Made by a program: the position numbers and the translations under genes | Assembly: GCF_900143285.1 (NCBI RefSeq) | Contig: NZ_FRDN01000020.1 | Coordinates: forward strand, 22,791 to 86,790 | Origin: Desulfitobacterium chlororespirans DSM 11544 | Lineage (GTDB): Bacteria > Bacillota > Desulfitobacteriia > Desulfitobacteriales > Desulfitobacteriaceae | Reading direction: 5' to 3' | DNA: 64,000 nucleotides | Notes under the pieces: model-generated | What the model was told of the DNA's origin: nothing | What the model saw: the letters and a program-made list of their open reading frames with translations, nothing else | Databases searched by the model: none | In this document: piece by piece, positions 24,599 through 32,440 of the stretch | Numbering within the stretch: position 1 is the stretch's first letter | Layout: every line of letters begins with the position of its first letter

Positions 24599-25357
24599 AT
24601 GGAAAAAGCAATTGAAGTGAAAGGGCTGCAAAAGTCCTACAAGCAGCTCCAGGTCCTGAAGAGCGTGGACTTCGAGGTGGAAAAAGGCAGTATTTTCGCA
24701 CTGCTGGGCTCCAACGGCGCGGGCAAGACGACGATTGTCAGAATCCTCACCACGCTGCTCAAACCGGACGGCGGCACTGCCGTCGTCAATGGCTTTGATG
24801 TAGCGGCAAAGCCCGACTATGTGCGCCAGTCCATCAGCCTGACCGGGCAATTTGCTGCTGTGGACGAGATTTTGACCGGGCGGGAAAACCTGATCATGAT
24901 CGCCAAGCTGCGGCACCTTGCCAATCCGCGTCAAGTGGCCGGCGATCTGCTGAAACGCTTCAGCCTGACTGAGGCCGCCGACCGCAGGGTTTTCACCTAT
25001 TCGGGCGGTATGCGCCGCAGACTCGACATTGGGATGAGCCTGGTGGGAAAGCCGCAGCTTATTTTCCTTGACGAGCCAACCACCGGGCTTGACCCCGAAG
25101 GACGCATCGAGGTTTGGAAGACGGTCAAAGAGCTTGCCGATAATGGCACAACAGTGTTCCTGACCACGCAGTATTTGGAGGAAGCCGAGCAGCTTGCGGA
25201 TCGAATCGCCATTCTGCATGAGGGGAAAATTATTGCCAACGGCACGCTGGCGGAGCTGAAAAAGCTGTTCCCGCCCGCCAAGGTGGAGTATGTGGAAAAA
25301 CAGCCGACGTTGGGGGAAATATTCCTCGCCATCATCGGCAAGAAGGAGGAAAAGTAG
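24599..25357 (+). CDS. ABC transporter ATPase (DrrA-like)
   Basis: A 252-residue ATPase with Walker A GSNGAGKTT, Q-loop ISLTGQFAAVDEILTGREN, signature YSGGMRRRLDIGMSL, Walker B LIFLDEPTTGLDPEGR and switch His replaced by Gln in LTTQYLEEAE. The SLTGQ-x-AAVDE and TTQYLEEA segments are typical of the daunorubicin-resistance (DrrA) group. GC content rises here compared with the flanking genes, hinting at a different origin for the exporter genes. Its permease follows directly. Confidence 0.93.
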   Translation: MEKAIEVKGLQKSYKQLQVLKSVDFEVEKGSIFALLGSNGAGKTTIVRILTTLLKPDGGTAVVNGFDVAAKPDYVRQSISLTGQFAAVDEILTGRENLIMIAKLRHLANPRQVAGDLLKRFSLTEAADRRVFTYSGGMRRRLDIGMSLVGKPQLIFLDEPTTGLDPEGRIEVWKTVKELADNGTTVFLTTQYLEEAEQLADRIAILHEGKIIANGTLAELKKLFPPAKVEYVEKQPTLGEIFLAIIGKKEEK

Positions 25358-26128
25358 ATGGAAACCGTAAAGAAACACTTTTTCAGCGATATGAGCGTGA
25401 TGCTTGGACGTTCCATGCGCCATATTTTCCGCAGCATGGATACCATTATCACGGTCTGCATCACGCCGATTGCCATGATGCTGCTGTTTGTCTATGTGTT
25501 GGGCGGCGCCATTCAAGCCGGCACGGACAATTATGTGAATTATCTGCTCCCCGGCATTCTGCTGATGGCGATTGCCAGCGGTATCGCCTATACAGCTTAC
25601 CGCCTGTTTATGGATATGCAGAGGGGCATCTTCGAACGGTTCCACTCCATGCCGATTGCGCGTTCAGCCGCACTGTGGGGGCATGTACTGACCTCGCTGG
25701 TATCCAACGCGATTTCGGTTGTTGTCATCATTCTCGCAGCGCTGGCTATGGGCTTCCGCTCGTCGGCAGGGGTGCTGCCATGGCTGGCCGTGGCCGGGAT
25801 ACTGGCGCTGTTTACGCTGGCCTTGACCTGGATCGCGGCGATTGCCGGACTGACTGCAAAATCGGTGGACGGTGCCAGTGCCTTTTCCTATCCGATTCTC
25901 TTCCTGCCATTTATCAGCTCGGCGTTTGTGCCTACCGATTCGATGCCGCCGGTCGTCCGTGCCTTTGCTGAAAACCAGCCGGTGACCTCCATCGTCGATG
26001 CGATCCGCTCCCTGCTGGCGGGACAGCCCGTCGGAAATGATATTTGGATTGCGCTGGCCTGGTGCTTGGGTATTTTGATTGTTGCGTATCTGTTGGCAAT
26101 GAGGGCTTATAAACGGAAAGCAGCTTAA
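25358..26128 (+). CDS. ABC-2 type drug exporter permease (DrrB-like)
   Basis: A 256-residue membrane protein with six helices, starting at the base after the ATPase stop. The FERFHSMPIARSAALWGH segment after helix 2 and FLPFISSAFVPTDSMP before the last long loop are signatures of DrrB-type permeases. With the preceding ATPase it should form an efflux pump for a hydrophobic drug or antibiotic, induced through PadR. Confidence 0.92.
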   Translation: METVKKHFFSDMSVMLGRSMRHIFRSMDTIITVCITPIAMMLLFVYVLGGAIQAGTDNYVNYLLPGILLMAIASGIAYTAYRLFMDMQRGIFERFHSMPIARSAALWGHVLTSLVSNAISVVVIILAALAMGFRSSAGVLPWLAVAGILALFTLALTWIAAIAGLTAKSVDGASAFSYPILFLPFISSAFVPTDSMPPVVRAFAENQPVTSIVDAIRSLLAGQPVGNDIWIALAWCLGILIVAYLLAMRAYKRKAA

Positions 26129-26262
26129 TGTTTGCAGGGATTAAAATGATAGCGGTCAGCAAAAACATCGGGTAAAGGGATGGTAGAGTGTGTAAATGCG
26201 AGTGGATAGTATGCCTGGTCCTGGATAGGTCAGTTGTCAAAGAGCCGGACGCTAAGACCCAG

Positions 26263-26303
26263 AGCCGATAACTTGTGAGATTGCTTGCAGTTACCGGCTT
26301 TTT
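26263..26303 (+). terminator. Terminator of the PadR-ABC operon
   Basis: AGCCGATAACT (26263-26273) pairs with AGTTACCGGCT (26289-26299) with one mismatch, then TTTTT. Confidence 0.8.
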
Positions 26304-26431
26304 CTTATGCCATTATACCGGAATCAGACTGAATAAGACTAATATATCAACTTTTGACGGCAAAGGCGCCCACCCGGGGGAGCTATCCGGACTGACGGGG
26401 GTACAAGTGCCGGAGGGCATCGCTCAGGAGA
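26304..26431. other. Gap between convergent genes, no gene called
   Basis: The 300-base gap 26129-26431 between the exporter permease and the converging kup gene holds the terminator above. After it, a plus-strand frame ending at 26445 reads protein-like (FDGKGAHPGELSGLTGVQVP), but has no start or ribosome site. It is probably a gene scrap or chance. Confidence 0.3.
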
Positions 26432-28432
26432 TCACCTCCTCTTAAGAGCTATTGGCTTGCTTGCCCCCAGACGCAAGGGAACATATTCAATTTTAACGTC
26501 GGTATGCTCAAGACCAAACCAACGGACAGGGGAAACCGAAATTTTCTTGAGCTTAAGTTTAAATAAGAGGATTAGCCGTCTAAATAAAGGAAGGACAGTA
26601 TCATGGGCTAGTTCTTCACGGACCAAAACGAAACAAAAATCCCCGATATTACGATAGATATCGCTTGAAGAATAAAATTGGAACTGTTTTTTTATTTCTT
26701 GTGATTCCATGAGATCCGTAACAATTTGTCTTAAATAAGTGCTCACTCTTTGTTCAACCCTAAACCCCAGGTGTAGTTGTATTTTAAAAATATAGTCTGT
26801 GCCGAAATTTTCGATGGAGTATTCCATGGTCCGTGGCTCATCGGTAACCTGGACATTGATAAACCAATAAACTTCTGCTCTTTTGGGGCGCTTATCCAAA
26901 ATAGAATAGATGATCTCATTGTTCACTTTTCCCGACTTTGCTTTGCTGGTTAAATAAACCAAATTGGTTGCATAAAGCGGAAAGTGTTCATCAGTTCTAA
27001 GCTTTTCAAGCTTAAAAATATAATCTTCCAAAGAAACTTCTTTGATTACGGCTTGCTCAATGATGGTGGCCTTATGCCATAGCATCATGAGTGTTAAAAT
27101 GAAAAAGGCAATAATAACGGTTACAAACCCGCCGTGGAAAAATTTCGCAGCGCTCGAAATGAAAAAGGCGGTCTCCAAAGTTCCGAAAAGGATAACCACC
27201 AGCAGAGAGAGCAGCCTGGACACCTTTTTTTTCATAAGCCAATTGAACAACAAGATGGTGGTCATGAGCATCGTAACCGTAATTGCCAACCCATAAGCAG
27301 CTTCCATGTGGGCAGAGGTTTGAAAGAATAAGACCACGCCGATACAGGAAAACATTAAAAGGGTATTGACGATGGGGATGTACATTTGGCCTTTGGACAA
27401 TGCCGGATAGTAGATTTTTAATCTCGGCAGCAAATCCAATTTAATAGCTTCCGAGACCAGTGTAAAGGACCCGCTGATTAAGGATTGGGAGGCAATGATC
27501 GCTGCTAAAGTCGCTAAAACGACACCGATGATGCGGAAATTCCCCGGCATCAGTTCGAAAAAGGGATTAAAAGATATGATTTGCTGCAGCTCTTCATTTC
27601 CCTTGGCCTGCAGCAACCAAGCGCCTTGGCCAAAATAGTTCAAGAGCAGAGCGACTTTAATAAAAGGCCATGTGCCGTAGATGTTTCTCCGTCCTACATG
27701 TCCTAAATCGGAATACAATGCTTCGGCACCGGTCGTAGCCAGGAACACGCTGCCTAAAATTGCCAGACCGGCTTTGTTATGATCGCTGAACAAAAAGTTA
27801 ATGCCATAGTGAGGAGAAAGAGATTTCAGGATATCCAGATTACCCCAAATATGGGCGGCGCCCAAAATGCCTAACATGAGAAACCATAGCAGCATAACAG
27901 GTCCGAATAATCGTCCCAGTAGCTCAGTGCCGGTTCGTTGGAGCAGAAACAGGGAGCAAAGAATAAAGATGGTAATGATAATCACGGTGGATTGGCTTGA
28001 GCCAAAGCTGTTCACATAGGCAGGAATCCCTTTTAATCCTTCCACAGCGCTGGTAACGGTAACAGCCGGTGTTAAAATGCCGTCTGCCAAAAGGGTTGCT
28101 GCCCCAAGCATAGCCGGAACAATCAACCAGCCTTTTCTTTTTCGAATCAGTGAATACAGGGCAAGGATGCCGCCTTCGCCATGATTATCCGCTTTGAGTG
28201 TGATCAGAACGTATTTTATGGTTGTAAGCAAGGTAATTGTCCAGAAAACAAGGGAAAGGGAACCGTATACAAACTCATTGGTAAGGGAAGCCAAGCCTCC
28301 GTTTCCTTCAACTAACGCCCTCATAACATATAAAGGAGAAGTTCCGATATCGCCGTAAACAACACCGATGGTTACGAGCATGCCGGCTAAGGTTAAGGGC
28401 CGTTCTTTATAGATAGTTGCTGCCTTATTCAT
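26432..28432 (-). CDS. kup: Kup-type potassium transporter
   Basis: A 666-residue protein with 12 membrane helices in the first 440 residues and a soluble C-terminal domain. The N-terminal GVVYGDIGTSPLYVMRAL is the Kup/HAK/KT signature with the conserved acidic residue for proton coupling. Further marks are GGEGGILALYSLI-like NHGEGGILALYSL and ATTGAEALYSDLGH. It is a low-affinity K+:H+ symporter. The gene is divergent from kdpD across a 329-base gap, so the region is a potassium island. No c-di-AMP (ydaO) riboswitch was seen in its leader. Confidence 0.96.
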   Translation of the reverse strand: MNKAATIYKERPLTLAGMLVTIGVVYGDIGTSPLYVMRALVEGNGGLASLTNEFVYGSLSLVFWTITLLTTIKYVLITLKADNHGEGGILALYSLIRKRKGWLIVPAMLGAATLLADGILTPAVTVTSAVEGLKGIPAYVNSFGSSQSTVIIITIFILCSLFLLQRTGTELLGRLFGPVMLLWFLMLGILGAAHIWGNLDILKSLSPHYGINFLFSDHNKAGLAILGSVFLATTGAEALYSDLGHVGRRNIYGTWPFIKVALLLNYFGQGAWLLQAKGNEELQQIISFNPFFELMPGNFRIIGVVLATLAAIIASQSLISGSFTLVSEAIKLDLLPRLKIYYPALSKGQMYIPIVNTLLMFSCIGVVLFFQTSAHMEAAYGLAITVTMLMTTILLFNWLMKKKVSRLLSLLVVILFGTLETAFFISSAAKFFHGGFVTVIIAFFILTLMMLWHKATIIEQAVIKEVSLEDYIFKLEKLRTDEHFPLYATNLVYLTSKAKSGKVNNEIIYSILDKRPKRAEVYWFINVQVTDEPRTMEYSIENFGTDYIFKIQLHLGFRVEQRVSTYLRQIVTDLMESQEIKKQFQFYSSSDIYRNIGDFCFVLVREELAHDTVLPLFRRLILLFKLKLKKISVSPVRWFGLEHTDVKIEYVPLRLGASKPIALKRR

Positions 28433-28653
28433 TTTTTATCCCCTCATGTGACAATTTAATTTGTGGCATTTTTTTGTGGCTGCAGTGTGATGAGTATCCA
28501 AGATTTTTTTAGTATAGCCGCTTTTATATTAAGATAGTATAAAGGTAAAATCAGCCGCATAAAGACACCATTAATTTATGTGATGGAATGCAAGAATCTT
28601 AAACATAATGAGCTTGATCTGGGCATACTGCTATGCTTTAGTAGTGCGCGGGT

Positions 28654-28672
28654 ATCTTAATATGATCTTAAT
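28654..28672 (+). promoter_or_regulatory. Tandem ATCTTAAT words upstream of kdpD, candidate KdpE sites
   Basis: ATCTTAAT occurs at 28654-28661 and 28665-28672, 11 bases apart, with a related ATCTTAAA at 28596. OmpR-family regulators such as KdpE bind direct repeats spaced one helical turn. The same pair recurs ahead of kdpF (32228). Confidence 0.5.
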
Positions 28673-28693
28673 GCCAATCGGTAAAATCATAAC

Positions 28694-28722
28694 GCTATAC
28701 TGATTTTGCTTATGCTATACTG
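28694..28722 (+). promoter_or_regulatory. Duplicated GCTATACTG in the kdpD promoter region
   Basis: GCTATACTG is repeated exactly at 28694-28702 and 28714-28722, two helical turns apart. Each contains a TATACT that could be a -10 box. This suggests twin promoters or an operator, 40-68 bases before the kdpD start. Confidence 0.45.
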
Positions 28723-28761
28723 CTGTTAAAAAGTAACTTTACTGGAAAGGGACGTATTTGA

Positions 28762-31404
28762 ATGGCAATCAGGCGCGGCAGGCTGAGAATCTATTTCGGT
28801 TATGCGGCAGGTGTTGGCAAGACCTGCGCCATGCTCAATGACGCCCATGAAGCCAAAAAAGACGGCGTTGATGTGGTGGCCGGTTACATTGAACCCCATG
28901 CCCGGCCGGAGACAATGGCTCTTTTGGAAGGGCTGGAGGCCCTGCCCTTTTTAGAAATAGCCTATAAAGGAGTTCGCTTGAAAGAATTTGATCTGGACCG
29001 GGCTATCCGGAGGAGGCCGGAGCTTATTCTGGTGGATGAACTGGCCCATACCAATGCCGGAGGCTGCCGCCACAAAAAAAGGTATCAGGATGTGGCGGAA
29101 CTGCTGCAGGCAGGAATCGATGTCTATACCACCGTCAATGTTCAGCATATCGAAAGCCTCAATGATGTTGTGGCCTCCATCACGGGTATTACCGTAGGTG
29201 AACGCATCCCGGACAGTGTATTTGACAGCGCCGATCAGATCGAACTGGTGGACATCGAGCCCAGTGACTTGATTGAGCGACTGCATAAAGGAAAGATCTA
29301 CTGCGAAGAACAGGCGCAGCGTGCCCTTGCTAACTTTTTTACGAAAGAAAAGCTGATCGCGCTGCGTGAAATCGCCCTGCGCCGCACGGCGGATCAGGTC
29401 AACCGGGTGGCGGTGCAGAACAGGGAACCGTCAAAGACCGGCAGCCCTTATACCAACGAGCATATTTTAGTCTGCCTCTCGTCGGCTCCCTCCAATGCCA
29501 AGGTCATCCGCACGGCGGCCAGAATGGCGGATGCTTTTCACGGCGCGTTGACGGCGTTGTTTGTGGAAACACCGGGTACCCAGGAATTGACGGATAAAAG
29601 CAAGGCAACACTGAGCGAAAATCTAAGACTGGCCGAACAGCTCGGCGCCCAAATCGCCACCGTGTATGGGGAGGATATCCCCGCGCAGATCGCGGAATAC
29701 GCCAAAGCAAGCCGTGTTTCCAAAATCGTCATGGGACGCTCCGGGCATATAAGGAGATGGCTGCCCAAAACCAATTTTGTTGACAGATTAACCATTCTGG
29801 CACCAACCATCGATATTTATATTATTCCCGACACCCAGTCATCTTTTCGTCTCCGGTCTCCCAAGCTGCTCAGGCCCTCGGAACTGTCGCCGATCGACTC
29901 GGCAAAGTCCGCGGGGATTTTGCTTGTTTGTACGCTGATTGGGCTGTGGTTTTTTTCCTTGGGCTTCAGTGAAGCCAATATCATTACGGTCTACATTTTA
30001 GGGGTGCTGCTCAATGCCATCCTTACGAGAGGCCGGATATACAGCGCGGTATCCTCGATTTTGAGCGTGCTGGTGTTTAACTTTTTCTTTACGGATCCCC
30101 GCTTTTCTTTTGAGGCGGTTGATCCGGGTTACCCGGTCACGTTTTTGGTCATGCTGGCGGCTGCCCTCATCACCGGGACCCTGACCAAGCAGGTTAAGGA
30201 GCAGGCCCGTCAATCGGCCCAAAAGGCTTACCGCACCGAGGTGCTTCTGGAAACTAGCCGCAAATTGCAGCAGGCCAAGGATAAAGCGGATATTTTGAGT
30301 GCAACAGCGCAGCAGATGGTAAAGCTGCTGGATAGGACCGTGATTTTCTACCCGATACGGCAGACTGCTCTGGCGGAACCCTTGGTTTTGCTCAAGAAAG
30401 ACTCAGCAGTTGATCCCCAAACTTATCTCGGGGCGGACGAAGGGGCGGTGGCCGAGTGGGTCTATAAAAACAATAAACGGGCGGGCGCCGCCACCAACAC
30501 CCTTTCCGCCGCCCAATGCCTGTACCTGGCGGTGCGCGGAGGCGACACAGTTCTCGCTGTCGCGGGAATTGTCATGGATAAGGAAGCACCTCTGGAGGCT
30601 TTTGAAAAGAGTCTGATGATCGCCATGCTGGGTGAGTGTGCGCTGGCTCTGGAGAAAGAACGGCTGAACGAAACGCAGAAACAGATTTCTCTGCAGGTTC
30701 AGCAGGAGCAGCTGCGCGCCAACCTTTTGCGGGCGATTTCCCATGACTTGCGCACCCCACTCACCAGTATTTCCGGCAACGTGGGTGTTCTCCTGGGGAA
30801 TTCCGAAGTGCTGAGTGAAACCCAAAAAAGGGCGCTTTACACCAATATCTACGGCGATTCCATCTGGCTGATCAATCTGGTGGAAAACCTATTGGCCCTT
30901 ACCCGCATCGATAATGGCACAATGAACCTGAATATGCAGTCAGAGCTTCTGGAGGAGGTTATCGCGGAAGCGCTGCTGCATATCAGGCGGAACAGCGCGG
31001 AGCATAAATTAGAAACCAGGGTGGCTGACGATCTGCTGATGGCTAAAATGGATTCCCGGCTGATTATCCAGGTTTTGATCAATATGGTGGATAACGCTGT
31101 GAAATATACACCGCCTGGATCCCATATCACCATTTCAGCAAGACAGGAAAGACAGACTGTGTTGGTGGAAGTTGCCGACGACGGCCCCGGTATAGGGGAC
31201 GAAGCCAAGGCCAAACTGTTCGATATGTTCTATACCGCCGGTGACATCCGTGGGGATGGGCGGCGCGGCCTGGGTTTGGGCCTTTACCTGTGCAAAGCCA
31301 TTATTGACGCCCATGGCGGCAAAATCTATGTTCAGGATAATCTCCCTCAGGGGACCGTATTTGGCTTTACCTTGCAGGCAGAGGAGGTGAATATTCATGA
31401 ATAA
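28762..31404 (+). CDS. kdpD: KdpD, potassium/turgor sensor histidine kinase
   Basis: An 880-residue kinase, close to the 894 of E. coli KdpD. Residues 1-210 are the KdpD domain with Walker-A-like GYAAGVGKT and VDELAHTNA, about 230-355 a Usp domain, about 385-485 four membrane helices, then a GAF region. HisKA has phospho-accepting His661 in AISHDLRTPLTS, followed by HATPase with VADDGPGIG and GRRGLGLGLYL. It senses low potassium or c-di-AMP and phosphorylates KdpE, encoded with an 8-base overlap. GGAAAGGGA precedes the ATG. Confidence 0.97.
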   Translation: MAIRRGRLRIYFGYAAGVGKTCAMLNDAHEAKKDGVDVVAGYIEPHARPETMALLEGLEALPFLEIAYKGVRLKEFDLDRAIRRRPELILVDELAHTNAGGCRHKKRYQDVAELLQAGIDVYTTVNVQHIESLNDVVASITGITVGERIPDSVFDSADQIELVDIEPSDLIERLHKGKIYCEEQAQRALANFFTKEKLIALREIALRRTADQVNRVAVQNREPSKTGSPYTNEHILVCLSSAPSNAKVIRTAARMADAFHGALTALFVETPGTQELTDKSKATLSENLRLAEQLGAQIATVYGEDIPAQIAEYAKASRVSKIVMGRSGHIRRWLPKTNFVDRLTILAPTIDIYIIPDTQSSFRLRSPKLLRPSELSPIDSAKSAGILLVCTLIGLWFFSLGFSEANIITVYILGVLLNAILTRGRIYSAVSSILSVLVFNFFFTDPRFSFEAVDPGYPVTFLVMLAAALITGTLTKQVKEQARQSAQKAYRTEVLLETSRKLQQAKDKADILSATAQQMVKLLDRTVIFYPIRQTALAEPLVLLKKDSAVDPQTYLGADEGAVAEWVYKNNKRAGAATNTLSAAQCLYLAVRGGDTVLAVAGIVMDKEAPLEAFEKSLMIAMLGECALALEKERLNETQKQISLQVQQEQLRANLLRAISHDLRTPLTSISGNVGVLLGNSEVLSETQKRALYTNIYGDSIWLINLVENLLALTRIDNGTMNLNMQSELLEEVIAEALLHIRRNSAEHKLETRVADDLLMAKMDSRLIIQVLINMVDNAVKYTPPGSHITISARQERQTVLVEVADDGPGIGDEAKAKLFDMFYTAGDIRGDGRRGLGLGLYLCKAIIDAHGGKIYVQDNLPQGTVFGFTLQAEEVNIHE

Positions 31405-32125
31405 GCCTTCGATCCTGGTGGTGGAGGATGATAAGGCCATCCGCAAATTGATTACCACAACCCTGGAAACCCAGGGCTACCAATATCATACGGCTGAAAC
31501 GGGCGAAGGTTCGATTTTGGAGGCTGTTTCCAAGCAGCCGGACGTGGTGATTCTGGATTTAGGACTTCCGGATATAGACGGTGTGGATATTATTAAAAAG
31601 ATCCGGGTCTGGTCCAATATGCCCATTATCGTCGTCAGCGCCCGCAGTGAAGATCGTGATAAAATCGATGCTCTGGATGCCGGAGCAGACGACTATCTGA
31701 CTAAGCCCTTCAGTGTGGAGGAACTCTTGGCGCGGCTCCGGGTCAGCCTGCGCAGGGTCCGTTATGACAGGGAAAAGCTGCAAAAGGATGCTTCGGTCTT
31801 TACCAACGGAAATTTGAAGATTGATTATGCGGCAGGCTGTACCTGGCTGGACGGGGAAGAGATACACCTGACTCCCATTGAGTATAAACTTTTATGCCTG
31901 CTGGCTAAAAATGTCGGCAAAGTGCTGACCCATAATTTTATCCTGCATGAAATCTGGGGCAGTTATACCAGCGATATTCCCGCCTTGCGGGTTTTTATGG
32001 CAACCCTGCGCAAGAAGGTGGAAAGAATGCCGTCCCAGCCCAAGTATATTCAAACCCATATCGGCGTCGGCTACCGGATGCTGCGGGTGGGCGATGAGGG
32101 CAATGCTTCTGATATTGACTCCTAA
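31397..32125 (+). CDS. kdpE: KdpE, OmpR-family response regulator
   Basis: A 242-residue regulator. The receiver shows the acidic pair in VEDDKA, phospho-Asp in VVILDLGLPDIDG and Lys in YLTKPFS. The C-terminal OmpR winged helix reads HLTPIEYKLLCLLAKNVGKVLTH and IQTHIGVGYRM. It activates kdpFABC. Followed by a long perfect terminator, so kdpDE and kdpFABC are separate transcripts. Confidence 0.97.
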   Translation: MNKPSILVVEDDKAIRKLITTTLETQGYQYHTAETGEGSILEAVSKQPDVVILDLGLPDIDGVDIIKKIRVWSNMPIIVVSARSEDRDKIDALDAGADDYLTKPFSVEELLARLRVSLRRVRYDREKLQKDASVFTNGNLKIDYAAGCTWLDGEEIHLTPIEYKLLCLLAKNVGKVLTHNFILHEIWGSYTSDIPALRVFMATLRKKVERMPSQPKYIQTHIGVGYRMLRVGDEGNASDIDS

Positions 32126-32148
32126 AACCGGAATGCACCTAACTTTTA

Positions 32149-32200
32149 GTTCAAAAAACCAACTCATGTCTTATTAAAGGCATGAGTTGGTTTTTTGAAC
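32149..32200 (+). terminator. 20-bp perfect-stem terminator after kdpE
   Basis: GTTCAAAAAACCAACTCATG (32149-32168) is exactly complementary to 32181-32200, loop 12 bases. The stem ends in A6/T6, so it can work in both directions. Confidence 0.85.
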
Positions 32201-32227
32201 TTTTGGTTTTGATCATGAGCGTTAAAA

Positions 32228-32246
32228 ATCTTAATTCCGTTTTAAT
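32228..32246 (+). promoter_or_regulatory. ATCTTAAT/GTTTTAAT pair upstream of kdpF, candidate KdpE site
   Basis: ATCTTAAT (32228-32235) and GTTTTAAT (32239-32246) are 11 bases apart, the same word and spacing as upstream of kdpD, and lie about 100 bases ahead of kdpF in the only gap between kdpE and the structural genes. Confidence 0.5.
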
Positions 32247-32342
32247 TCGCCCGCAGAAACCCTAACCCTAACCTAATGCCCAAAAGGTTACACTAAATCA
32301 GAAATAAACTTTATTGAAAAAGCATAGAGGAGGATGGTTTGG

Positions 32343-32420
32343 ATGCTGTTGCTGGAAATGATTATTGCGGCATTGGGAGTGTATCTGGTGTACGCCCTGG
32401 TCAATCCTGAAAAGTTTTAG
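32343..32420 (+). CDS. kdpF: KdpF, small subunit of the Kdp potassium pump
   Basis: A 25-residue single-helix peptide beginning MLLLEMIIAALGVYLVYAL and ending NPEKF, a typical KdpF. GAGGAGG lies nine bases before the ATG. KdpF stabilises the KdpABC complex in the membrane. It is followed 20 bases later by kdpA. Confidence 0.92.
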   Translation: MLLLEMIIAALGVYLVYALVNPEKF

Positions 32421-32440
32421 CGGAAAGGCGGCGGAAAAAT

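Noticed and set aside
24545..25645. 366-codon minus-strand frame over the ABC genes
   Set aside because: It lies opposite two well-supported ABC genes and is His/Gln-rich, as expected of a GC-rich antisense shadow.
26200..26300. Possible cyclic-di-GMP (GEMM) riboswitch: GGACGCTAAG near 26248 resembles its core
   Set aside because: The 5' half with GCAAACC and the P2 hairpin are absent, and the following stem is a plain terminator of the exporter operon.
28433..28761. c-di-AMP (ydaO) riboswitch expected ahead of a kup gene
   Set aside because: The characteristic GGGGGACC and CCGACAGCTAACC-like segments are not present on the minus strand.
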